NCBI GenBank assembly: GCA_947169505.1
Contig: CAMVPZ010000005.1
Location: forward strand, 1 to 19,942
Direction: 5' to 3'
Length of the DNA: 19,942 nucleotides
Source of the DNA: an uncultured Pseudomonadota bacterium
GTDB taxonomy: Bacteria; Pseudomonadota; Alphaproteobacteria; Rs-D84
Under the pieces are notes generated by a model. That model worked only from the letters and a program-made list of their open reading frames with translations. It did no database searches and was not told the DNA's origin. This document shows, one piece after another, positions 7,649-14,865 of the stretch. The number at the start of each line of letters is the position of its first letter. Position 1 is the stretch's first letter. A program made the position numbers and the translations under genes.

Positions 7649-8158
7649 TTAATATCGGCCGATACAGCCCAAATACGAATTCCCAGTCGATTCGAGTATG
7701 TTTACAAACTGATTTTGATTTTTTCCAGAAAACAAAGCCAAAATCGTTCCTGCATCAGTTGCCAACATATCTGTCACAGTTGCAATCGAAGAATTCATTT
7801 TCTTGAAAAAACCGCTGGCAGGTCTGATTTCAGCGGCTAATAAATGATTTGTTCCACGTGCTTTTGCATATTTTTCAGCAACAACAACCATTAATTGACA
7901 TTCTGGTGATATAATCAATTTTTCAACAATTACACCGTTTCCACCCAACAATTCGCCCCACCAACCACAAGATTCACATAACACAGGATAATAAACAACC
8001 GCATTTTCATTGTTTTCAAAAATTTCAGCCAAATTCAAATCTTCGCTTATAACCTCTGGCATAATACCAGTCGCATTATTTATAACCTTGCGGGCCAGTT
8101 GGTAATCTGTATTACCAGCAGTCTTGTACGGCCAATAAAGAATCGGAAATCTACTCAT
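7649..8158 (-). CDS. Hypothetical protein, 169 aa, single CxxC
   Basis: I do not recognise a family. The protein has no signal peptide or membrane segment and looks like a soluble alpha/beta protein. It starts MSRFPILYWPYKTAGNTDYQ and has a CESCGWWGELLGG motif at 61-73 (Cys61, Cys64), a beta-like run (IVEKLIISPECQLMVVVAEK) and a small-residue-rich C-terminal helix (TVTDMLATDAGTILALFSG). The frame is intact and has codon use like its neighbours. TGCTATAAT lies 8 nt before the ATG and there is no Shine-Dalgarno, suggesting a leaderless transcript. It lies between the leftward VirB6-like gene (67 bp) and rpmE (95 bp), all on the minus strand. No terminator is visible on either side. Confidence 0.75.
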   Translation of the reverse strand: MSRFPILYWPYKTAGNTDYQLARKVINNATGIMPEVISEDLNLAEIFENNENAVVYYPVLCESCGWWGELLGGNGVIVEKLIISPECQLMVVVAEKYAKARGTNHLLAAEIRPASGFFKKMNSSIATVTDMLATDAGTILALFSGKNQNQFVNILESTGNSYLGCIGRY

Positions 8159-8166
8159 CGATATGA

Positions 8167-8175
8167 ATTATAGCA
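8167..8175 (-). promoter_or_regulatory. Extended -10 promoter of the 169-aa gene
   Basis: TGCTATAAT is a perfect extended -10 on the minus strand. Only 8 nt separate it from the ATG at 8158, so the predicted mRNA start lies at or within 1-2 nt of the start codon. The -35 region is a T-run. Confidence 0.6.
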
Positions 8176-8225
8176 GATTCGGTGACAAGAAAAAAGAGCA
8201 CTTTGTTAAATAAAGGACTTGATTT

Positions 8226-9530
8226 TTATTTTTTTATTGCTGATGCCCATTTTTTAAGGTTTTGCCAGATATTATTTAAATCATTTTTGGCGGTTTGATA
8301 ATATTTGTCTGATATTTTGATATTGAATAACTTGGCTGATAACTGCGGAATCATGGTCATAAACATGGCTATGAAGATACCCATTAATATCACCACAATA
8401 ATGCTGTCATTCTGTAAAAACAGCCCATCTATCAACATTTTCGACGTTATTTGCGAATCGGGTTGCATAAAAGATTGCAACAAAAGATTACCACCTGTCC
8501 ATCCCCCAAAGGCCGCATTTAAAAACATTATTGAAAATGTTAAAAAGACAACAGTTAATCCAATTCCAACAATCGCTTTAATAAAATCATTTATCATTTC
8601 ACGAATCGTTTTGCCACCTTTTGGAAATATTGCAAATTCGTCTTCGTCAAACATCCACGCCATTAACATCAACGGCAACATTATTAAATCCATCGATAAC
8701 GTTATGAATATTTCCAGGAAATACAAAGGTATTGGCAAAAGAGCAAGAAAATACAAAACCAATATCAATAATCCCCCAACAATCATTGGAATATTTGGAA
8801 AAATAGGAATACCAACCAAAATTTTATGCATATAATCATAATCAAATGCCATATTTAACAATGTCCACCCAGTTGTCATGCCAATGCCTGTGATTTGATG
8901 AATATTTGCAACTTCACATGCCAATTGATGCCGTAAATTTGGTGAAAAAGCGCCATATACCGATGCGTTTGGGCTGGCAGACACAGGATCTGCAATCGCT
9001 GTTGCAACCATACACTCTGCAAAATTATTTTTATCTGTCATCACATAATTCAAAGAAGTTCCAATATTCAAAGCAGGTTCTATAAAAACATTCGTCAATA
9101 ACCGTGGCAAAGGAATTAATAACAAACCAATCAAAAGCGCTAGTTTTACAGCATATGTTCCAAAATTCCCGGTAAGTTTTGATGCGTTTTCCATTTTTCC
9201 ATTAAAAAATCCGGAAAACAATCTCCATGCTATGAATATCGCCAACAAAGTCACAGACATTGGAATTATAACATGCCCCAATGCCTTATATATACCCGGC
9301 AAAATATTAGACATAACCAGCATTATGTCTGAAAACATTTGACATGTCCAACACGAAGAAAAGAAATTATATGCGTCTTGTAAATTAACCGGGGCAACAC
9401 TTCGCCAAACAGAAACACCAATAATACCAATTCCAAGCGCCCCCGCACCAATAACCAATGGTGCAACAGCCCCAGCAGATATTGGCATCGCTGCAATAAA
9501 AAGCATCCATAATTTTTTTAATGTTTTCAT
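8226..9530 (-). CDS. VirB6/TrbL-like polytopic membrane protein, paralogue A
   Basis: The frame opens at 9575, but the ATG at 9530 (434 aa) is preferred. It gives a basic N-terminus (MKTLKKLWMLF) with a signal-like segment, and an extended -10 sits directly upstream. About seven membrane segments follow, including ones near residues 78-100 and 115-135 and a long central pair after IFPNIPMIVGG. CWTC (Cys60, Cys63) precedes the second segment. Two cysteines 31 residues apart (FAEC...LACEV) bracket a likely periplasmic loop. The tail is soluble and basic (KNDLNNIWQNLKKW). This topology is shared with the four rightward genes, from which it diverges. VirB6/TrbL-type channel proteins of type IV secretion have such topology; the assignment rests on architecture, not on a diagnostic motif. 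Confidence 0.75.
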   Translation of the reverse strand: MKTLKKLWMLFIAAMPISAGAVAPLVIGAGALGIGIIGVSVWRSVAPVNLQDAYNFFSSCWTCQMFSDIMLVMSNILPGIYKALGHVIIPMSVTLLAIFIAWRLFSGFFNGKMENASKLTGNFGTYAVKLALLIGLLLIPLPRLLTNVFIEPALNIGTSLNYVMTDKNNFAECMVATAIADPVSASPNASVYGAFSPNLRHQLACEVANIHQITGIGMTTGWTLLNMAFDYDYMHKILVGIPIFPNIPMIVGGLLILVLYFLALLPIPLYFLEIFITLSMDLIMLPLMLMAWMFDEDEFAIFPKGGKTIREMINDFIKAIVGIGLTVVFLTFSIMFLNAAFGGWTGGNLLLQSFMQPDSQITSKMLIDGLFLQNDSIIVVILMGIFIAMFMTMIPQLSAKLFNIKISDKYYQTAKNDLNNIWQNLKKWASAIKK

Positions 9531-9537
9531 GCTTTTT

Positions 9538-9546
9538 ATTATACCA
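9538..9546 (-). promoter_or_regulatory. Extended -10 promoter of paralogue A
   Basis: TGGTATAAT on the minus strand is followed after 7 nt by the ATG at 9530. No Shine-Dalgarno is present, so a leaderless mRNA is predicted. Its -35 zone falls on the rightward operon's -10. Confidence 0.6.
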
Positions 9547-9562
9547 TAAATTATTTTAAATG

Positions 9563-9571
9563 TGATATAAT
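9563..9571 (+). promoter_or_regulatory. Extended -10 promoter of the four-gene VirB6-like operon
   Basis: TGATATAAT lies 27 nt upstream of the ATG at 9599, and AAGAGAGA directly precedes that ATG. The TG elements of this and the opposing promoter are only 16 bp apart. Confidence 0.6.
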
Positions 9572-9598
9572 TCAATAAACAAAAATTTACAAGAGAGA

Positions 9599-10894
9599 AT
9601 GAAGACGCATAAACCGCTGTTTTTCCGAGAAAAACACCGAACTAAATTATTATTTAGTTGGATTGTTTTGTGTATGATTTTTGCCAAACCTGCATATGCA
9701 GGCATATTAGAAGTTTTTGATTTATCACAATTTGTTCCATTGGTCTTGGAATCAATGATGAATATTGCGACATCTTTGTATAATTTTTTTGTAGGCAAAG
9801 GAACCGGTTTAATTTACATTCTTTTATATTTTTTTGCTGGTTTTTACATTGGAATGTACCTGGTAAAAATGTATTTACCAAAAGATTGGTTGGGATTTTT
9901 GGGTTTTGGCGATGGTGGCGAAATGTGGGACAATAAAGCAACCGGTTGGTCTGTGGCTGAAAACGTTGCAAAACCATGTATTCGTGTTATCGTTGCTGCT
10001 GTTTTACTTTTGCAAATTAAACCTGTTTATGTGACAGAATGGTTGGTTAATCCGTTTCTGGAATTTGGTTCTATTTATACTGAGCAAGTTTTAAAAATTT
10101 CTGGTTTCAATACCAGTAATGCCCCAGAATGTCCAGATTCCATTTTAACAGAAGAATGGATTTCGAAAAAAAGTTGTAATTTTTTGGTTCAACCTGTGCA
10201 TGTTATTTCCATGGAAAACAACCGTGTCATAAAATATGGTTTTGATTTTTTAAAATCTGGATTACGTGGAATGTTAACATTGATTCCGCATGGGGGCGAA
10301 GATTTTCTTAATATCATAACTGGTGTTTTATTAATAGGCGCTTTTGTAGCATCAAATTTATTTATGGCTTTGCTTATTATCCAGGCAATATTTGATTTTT
10401 GTTTGGCGCTGATTATGTATCCTTTTGGTGTGTTAACGTGGGTTGCAAAAAAATCCGATAAATGGCTTGATTTATTACCCCCGTTTAAACAAATTATCGA
10501 AGCATTAAAGAAATTAATTATAACTATGATTGCGTGCGCATTTATATTGTGTGTCAACATAGCAGTTGTACGGGCAATATTTAATTGGTCTTCGTCTGCA
10601 TTTGTTGTTGCAGCAGGCGGCACTGCATCAAGCAATTTACCATCAATTACAAATGCTGGTATGAATTTTGGCAAACATTCTATGTTATGGATATCTGCAA
10701 TTTTGACATTTTTCTTGATGCAAAACATTTTCAAAATGACACGTGAAAGATTGGATAAATACAGTGGTGTCAAACACGACCTTTATGACAAAGTGACGAG
10801 TGATGCTAAAACAACGTGGGGAAAAATTACATCTGCACCAGAAACAATAAAAAATCTTTGGCAAACAGGACAAAAAATAAAAGGCAATAAATAA
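9599..10894 (+). CDS. VirB6/TrbL-like polytopic membrane protein, paralogue B
   Basis: 431 residues with a Sec signal peptide (basic MKTHKPLFFREKHRTK, then a hydrophobic core ending PAYA before G). About six further membrane segments follow. A Cys pair (APEC...KSCNF, 14 residues between) lies in a central loop. A central hydrophobic block (VLLIGAFVASNLFMALLIIQAIFDF) is followed by further segments. The cytoplasmic-looking tail reads KVTSDAKTTWGKI, then an amphipathic basic helix. It lacks the N-terminal CxxC of paralogues A, C and D. It is first in a four-gene operon, 3 bp before the next start. The likely role is an inner-membrane channel component of a type IV secretion-like apparatus; TrbL/VirB6 is the nearest architecture I can name. 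Confidence in the gene is high and in the function moderate. Confidence 0.75.
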   Translation: MKTHKPLFFREKHRTKLLFSWIVLCMIFAKPAYAGILEVFDLSQFVPLVLESMMNIATSLYNFFVGKGTGLIYILLYFFAGFYIGMYLVKMYLPKDWLGFLGFGDGGEMWDNKATGWSVAENVAKPCIRVIVAAVLLLQIKPVYVTEWLVNPFLEFGSIYTEQVLKISGFNTSNAPECPDSILTEEWISKKSCNFLVQPVHVISMENNRVIKYGFDFLKSGLRGMLTLIPHGGEDFLNIITGVLLIGAFVASNLFMALLIIQAIFDFCLALIMYPFGVLTWVAKKSDKWLDLLPPFKQIIEALKKLIITMIACAFILCVNIAVVRAIFNWSSSAFVVAAGGTASSNLPSITNAGMNFGKHSMLWISAILTFFLMQNIFKMTRERLDKYSGVKHDLYDKVTSDAKTTWGKITSAPETIKNLWQTGQKIKGNK

Positions 10895-10897
10895 AAA

Positions 10898-12091
10898 ATG
10901 CAAGGATTGGCAAATTCTTTGGTAGACAGCGCAGCACAATGTTGGACATGCCCAATATTTGATGCTTTGTTTGCAATTATTTCAAACACTGCGGCGGCAG
11001 CGTATCAAAGATTGACTTTCTTCAGTGTGATTATATTTGTTGTATTGTTGGTTTTTTATATTTTGAATGCTGTTTGGCAAAATGTTAAAAAAGGCGGCGA
11101 AGATCCACTGTTTCAAAAAAGCGTTAAACCTGTTCTTATAAAATCTTTGATTGCATTGTCTTTGCTTAGTGCCGGTTTATTGGTACCACGTGTTATATCA
11201 ACAATAACTTTTGAACCGGTTGCAGAAATAACATATCAATTTTCAAAAACTATGTTGCCACCTGATTATGTTGTACCAGAATACACTAATGCAATTAATT
11301 TAGGGGACAATGGATTTTTTAATTCAAATTTACGTGATACCATAATAAAAATTTTAGAAACCAGTGTATCCAGTTTCCAAGTGTATATAAAAATTGGTAT
11401 TGGTATTATGGATGAAGCATTTTCTTTGTCTGCGCTTGTCGGTGGAATTGGTGCATTAGTGCGACATATAATTGTTTTCTTTATTGGATTATTTTTGACA
11501 TATAATTTTGGAAAACTGTTTATCAAATATTCTTTTTGTTTTATGGATATAATTGTTGCAATGGCTTTATTTGCGTTTTTCTTTCCATTATCTTTGGTGT
11601 TTTTCATTTTCAAAGATGCATCTGCCAGTCCGGGCTGGATGAAAAAACTTGGCGGTGATTTGGGGTCCGGTCAAATTAAAAAATTAATAAATGCGATTGT
11701 GTCTATTTCTGCAACCATTTTAACATATACAATCATAATGGTTATTATCAAAGGATTTTTAGATGGCAACGGTGTAGATGCAGCGACATTAAGTAATTCT
11801 ACAAAATCATTATTTGAATTTGATTTGGATAATTCCAGTGCGATGGAAATAACTGTGGCTGGTGCGATAGTTTTGGTTTATGTAATTAATTATATCGCAG
11901 GTGAAATTCCAAAGGTCACGTCAAAAATATTTGAAGCTTTTGGTGTTTCACAAGAAGATTCTTTATCAAAAGAAATGGGTGAAAACACATGGAAGTTAAC
12001 CGAGATTGCAGCAACACAAATAAAAAATCTTGCAAAAACTGTGATTAATCCGGAAAATGTGCTTAACGAGAAAAAAGAAGAAAAGAAATAA
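10898..12091 (+). CDS. VirB6/TrbL-like polytopic membrane protein, paralogue C
   Basis: 397 residues, the shortest of the set, without a signal peptide. It starts directly with a short amphipathic stretch and QCWTCPIFDALFAII (Cys15, Cys18), nearly the same motif as paralogue A. Membrane segments lie near 38-58 and 85-105, around 180-215, in the DIIVAMALFAFFFPLSLVFFIF block, and near the C-terminal third. The middle loop lacks the Cys pair of A, B, D and E. The tail (ENTWKLTEIAATQIKNLAKTV) is amphipathic. The start is 3 bp after the previous stop, with AAGG about 14 nt upstream. The stop overlaps the next start by one base (TAATG), a sign of translational coupling. Confidence 0.75.
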   Translation: MQGLANSLVDSAAQCWTCPIFDALFAIISNTAAAAYQRLTFFSVIIFVVLLVFYILNAVWQNVKKGGEDPLFQKSVKPVLIKSLIALSLLSAGLLVPRVISTITFEPVAEITYQFSKTMLPPDYVVPEYTNAINLGDNGFFNSNLRDTIIKILETSVSSFQVYIKIGIGIMDEAFSLSALVGGIGALVRHIIVFFIGLFLTYNFGKLFIKYSFCFMDIIVAMALFAFFFPLSLVFFIFKDASASPGWMKKLGGDLGSGQIKKLINAIVSISATILTYTIIMVIIKGFLDGNGVDAATLSNSTKSLFEFDLDNSSAMEITVAGAIVLVYVINYIAGEIPKVTSKIFEAFGVSQEDSLSKEMGENTWKLTEIAATQIKNLAKTVINPENVLNEKKEEKK

Positions 12092-13542
12092 TGTTTAAAA
12101 AATGGCTTATTGAAAAAGGTATCAAAATATTAATCGCAATTATTGCGTTGGGGATTGGTATTTGGTACGTCAGTCATTCTATTGGTGGCGCTTCGTTATC
12201 GTACACCAGTGTTAATAATTTTATGCAACAAATTGGTGCGGGGGACGGAAATCTTGCCAATGTTAATGGATGCTTTTTATGTGTTTATATTGAAAAACTT
12301 TTTGATGTTATTGGAAATGCAACAGAACTGTTTTGGGTTGGTATTGTGAAAAATTTATGGATATTGATGGCGATTGGTTTTGGTATATTTATAATAATGC
12401 ATTCTATTAATTATGTAAAAGAACAAGCCACTTCCAAAGATGTAAAAGATTTAACCGATAACACTCCAAAACTGGATTTCAACAAATGGTTTGACAAGGT
12501 TTGGAAAACAGGTATTCGTGTTATTATTGCCGGCGTATTAATTGGTGCGATAAACTGGGTCAGTGTGGATGCTTTGCGTGTTGTGGCAAATATTATTATC
12601 ACACCTGTTATGTATTTGGGAACAATGTTATCAATGGCTGCTACTGGTGTTATAAGCGGGGGACATTGTGATATGGCTTTGGAAATAGCCAATAGCAATG
12701 TGTTAACATCTGTTTTGCAACCTTTTATGTGTGTTATGGGGAATTTGAATACAGTTATGTTGGCTGGGGCTGGTGGCGGATTTGCATTGATGAATTATTC
12801 TTGGTTGGGAATGGGTGGCGGATTATTCACTTGGATTTCTGGATTGACGTTGGTGATTATGTTTTTAGTTATCGGATTTGATTTATTTTTCCAGGTATTA
12901 AGTGTTATTTTCAAATTAATATTTATAATTATATTTTTACCGCTTATAATTGCTGCAACGGCTTTTGAACAAGTATGGTCTTTGGCAAAAACAGCTATGA
13001 ATAATGCGATTACTATGTTAATAAATTCTGCCGTCAGCATATTAAAAATCAGTTTAAAAATCATAATTATTTATGCGGTTGTATATTTTGCTGCTGATAA
13101 ATATTTCCCGGGACCAACAGATGGTTTTACATCTGTTTTACCACCTTTGGTAAGCGAAATCACACCAAAAAATATGGATTCAAAAACTTTGTCCGTTATG
13201 AATGTGTTTACAACTTGTGAACAGGTTTCTTTGGTTGATGGCGAAATAGACAAAGACAAATTCAAATCATGTTTTATAACCCAAAAGAACGTCGTAGAAG
13301 CACGATATCCGGGGGCTTTTGGTTTTATGGATGATGGGTTTGATTTCTTTTTATTCATGATTGGTGTGTTCTTTCTTTATTTTTGGGTTGTATCACCCCA
13401 AGTTGATAAATTACTTAATGCCGGCAAAGAAGGCAAAGAGCCATTTGATTATGGTCAATGGGTCAAAGATTTTGGAAAAACTGTTTATAATGCACCGGGC
13501 AAAATCTTTAATTCTGTGCGGGATAAATTAAAGGAAATGTAA
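12091..13542 (+). CDS. VirB6/TrbL-like polytopic membrane protein, paralogue D
   Basis: 483 residues, the longest of the set. An N-terminal membrane segment (about 10-27) is followed by a short outside segment and CFLC (Cys61, Cys64), matching the CWTC of A and C. A cytoplasmic-looking stretch (about 108-138) separates two membrane segments. A Cys pair (GGHC...FMC, 20 residues between) and a glycine-rich loop (GAGGGFALMNYSWLGMGGG) precede the hydrophobic core. An extra loop near 340-405 has two cysteines (TTCEQ, KSCFI) and is not seen in the other paralogues. The tail (DFGKTVYNAPGKIFNSVRDKLKEM) is again amphipathic and basic. It is translationally coupled to C by the TAATG overlap. Confidence 0.75.
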   Translation: MFKKWLIEKGIKILIAIIALGIGIWYVSHSIGGASLSYTSVNNFMQQIGAGDGNLANVNGCFLCVYIEKLFDVIGNATELFWVGIVKNLWILMAIGFGIFIIMHSINYVKEQATSKDVKDLTDNTPKLDFNKWFDKVWKTGIRVIIAGVLIGAINWVSVDALRVVANIIITPVMYLGTMLSMAATGVISGGHCDMALEIANSNVLTSVLQPFMCVMGNLNTVMLAGAGGGFALMNYSWLGMGGGLFTWISGLTLVIMFLVIGFDLFFQVLSVIFKLIFIIIFLPLIIAATAFEQVWSLAKTAMNNAITMLINSAVSILKISLKIIIIYAVVYFAADKYFPGPTDGFTSVLPPLVSEITPKNMDSKTLSVMNVFTTCEQVSLVDGEIDKDKFKSCFITQKNVVEARYPGAFGFMDDGFDFFLFMIGVFFLYFWVVSPQVDKLLNAGKEGKEPFDYGQWVKDFGKTVYNAPGKIFNSVRDKLKEM

Positions 13543-13544
13543 AA

Positions 13545-14864
13545 ATGCGACTTTTGAAAATTCTTTCACGATTTTTGATTTGCATTTTATGCACATTGTC
13601 TTTGTGTTTGTCTGCACATGCGGAAAGTAATTTGCCGGTTGGTGATGTTGGTGATTATGGAAATTGGTTAACGGAATCCAATGTTCAAGAAATTAATAAA
13701 AACATGTTAACCGACGCATCAAAATTTCAAGAAGGTTTTCAAGATAATGTGAATAATATAAAATCTTTAAGTTCTGTTCCAATCGAAGTTAAAATCGGTT
13801 TAGTATTTATGAAAGCATTATCGTCCATAGATTATGTATTACAAATATCTTTGGTTCGTTTTACGATTATGTTTTTGTTTGTTATGTATGCTTTGTGGGT
13901 CGCATTGGAAGCATACAGAATGATGCGTGATTCAACCGATTATAAAAAAGTATTATATGATTTATTCGAAAAAGGAATTATTATCGTAATATGGGTTATG
14001 ATTTTGAATTATGGTCCAGCAAAAATATTCACGATGATTATGTCCCCGATATTGGCTTTTTCATCATATATATCTGATTTTATATTAAATGCTGTGGCAC
14101 AAACTTATAATGTAGATATTCCAAACACATGCACAGCAATACATAATTTTGTAAACGAAAGTGCCGCAACCAAAACTGCGAATGGAACGGCCGAATTATT
14201 AATTGCACCGGATGCAGCTGCAAACATTATGTGTTTACCGGGACGTTTATCTATGTATTTTTATCATGCCACTGGTGCCGCATTCAAATGGTTTTTATGG
14301 GGATTTGGACACAGTGCCACCGCAATCGTTATGGGCGCAATTTGTGTTGTAATATTTATAAAATGTATTTTCAAATATGCTTTTATGACTTTGGGTGTTG
14401 TTGCAGATTTATTTTTAACTTTGTTAATGTTGCCATTTACCGCTTTGGCCGAAGCATTACCGCCAAACACAAAAGAATCCAGTTATGTCGGTCAAATATT
14501 TAATGGATTTTTATCAATATTTAATACAAAAAAATTATCCAATGTGATTTCTACATTTATTAATGCGGCAATTTATTTTGTATCTTTGGCGATAATAATT
14601 GCTATATGCGCTGCATTATTAGAAAAAGTTGTTCCAATCAATCAAAATTATTCACAATACGAATTACAATCTGCAATGATTGTTATATTGTGCGGATGTT
14701 TGGTACTTTATTTGGCTGGTCGTGCAGAAGAACTGGCCAAGAAAGTTGGCGGCAGTATTGATAATTCATTCGGCGAAACTTTGAAAAACGATACAAAAAC
14801 ATTATGGAATGGAACCAAAAATGTCACAAATAAAATCTTTAAAGATTGGTTAAAGAAAAAATAA
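13545..14864 (+). CDS. VirB6/TrbL-like polytopic membrane protein, paralogue E
   Basis: 439 residues with a clear Sec signal peptide (MRLLKILSRFLICILCTLSL, ending SAHA before E). A soluble, probably periplasmic stretch of about 75 residues follows, then membrane segments from about 100 on. A Cys pair (NTC...IMC, 33 residues between) sits in the central loop. Hydrophobic blocks follow (VVIFIKCIFKYAFMTLGVVADLFLTLLML and LAIIIAICAALLE). The tail (LKNDTKTLWNGTKNVTNKIFKDWLKKK) closely resembles that of paralogue B, supporting common descent. AAGGA lies 9 nt upstream of the ATG, which is 2 bp after the previous stop. It is the last gene of the operon. It runs tail to tail into uvrD with one base between stops and no visible terminator. 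Confidence 0.75.
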   Translation: MRLLKILSRFLICILCTLSLCLSAHAESNLPVGDVGDYGNWLTESNVQEINKNMLTDASKFQEGFQDNVNNIKSLSSVPIEVKIGLVFMKALSSIDYVLQISLVRFTIMFLFVMYALWVALEAYRMMRDSTDYKKVLYDLFEKGIIIVIWVMILNYGPAKIFTMIMSPILAFSSYISDFILNAVAQTYNVDIPNTCTAIHNFVNESAATKTANGTAELLIAPDAAANIMCLPGRLSMYFYHATGAAFKWFLWGFGHSATAIVMGAICVVIFIKCIFKYAFMTLGVVADLFLTLLMLPFTALAEALPPNTKESSYVGQIFNGFLSIFNTKKLSNVISTFINAAIYFVSLAIIIAICAALLEKVVPINQNYSQYELQSAMIVILCGCLVLYLAGRAEELAKKVGGSIDNSFGETLKNDTKTLWNGTKNVTNKIFKDWLKKK

Positions 14865-14865
14865 A

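Noticed and set aside
7649..8158. The CxxC of the 169-aa protein as a zinc finger or thioredoxin-like site
   Set aside because: There is only one CxxC, with no second ligand pair and no thioredoxin-fold context visible.
9531..9575. Longer start for paralogue A at 9575
   Set aside because: It would translate through its own -10 box and spoil the N-terminal signal-like sequence.
10189..10773. Minus-strand open frame of 194 codons inside paralogue B
   Set aside because: It is antisense to a coding frame with operon context, signal peptide and paralogues. The composition looks like a shadow of hydrophobic coding sequence.
8226..14864. A complete type IV secretion or conjugation locus
   Set aside because: Only channel-like membrane proteins are present. 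No ATPase, relaxase, VirB8/9/10-like protein or integrase is seen.
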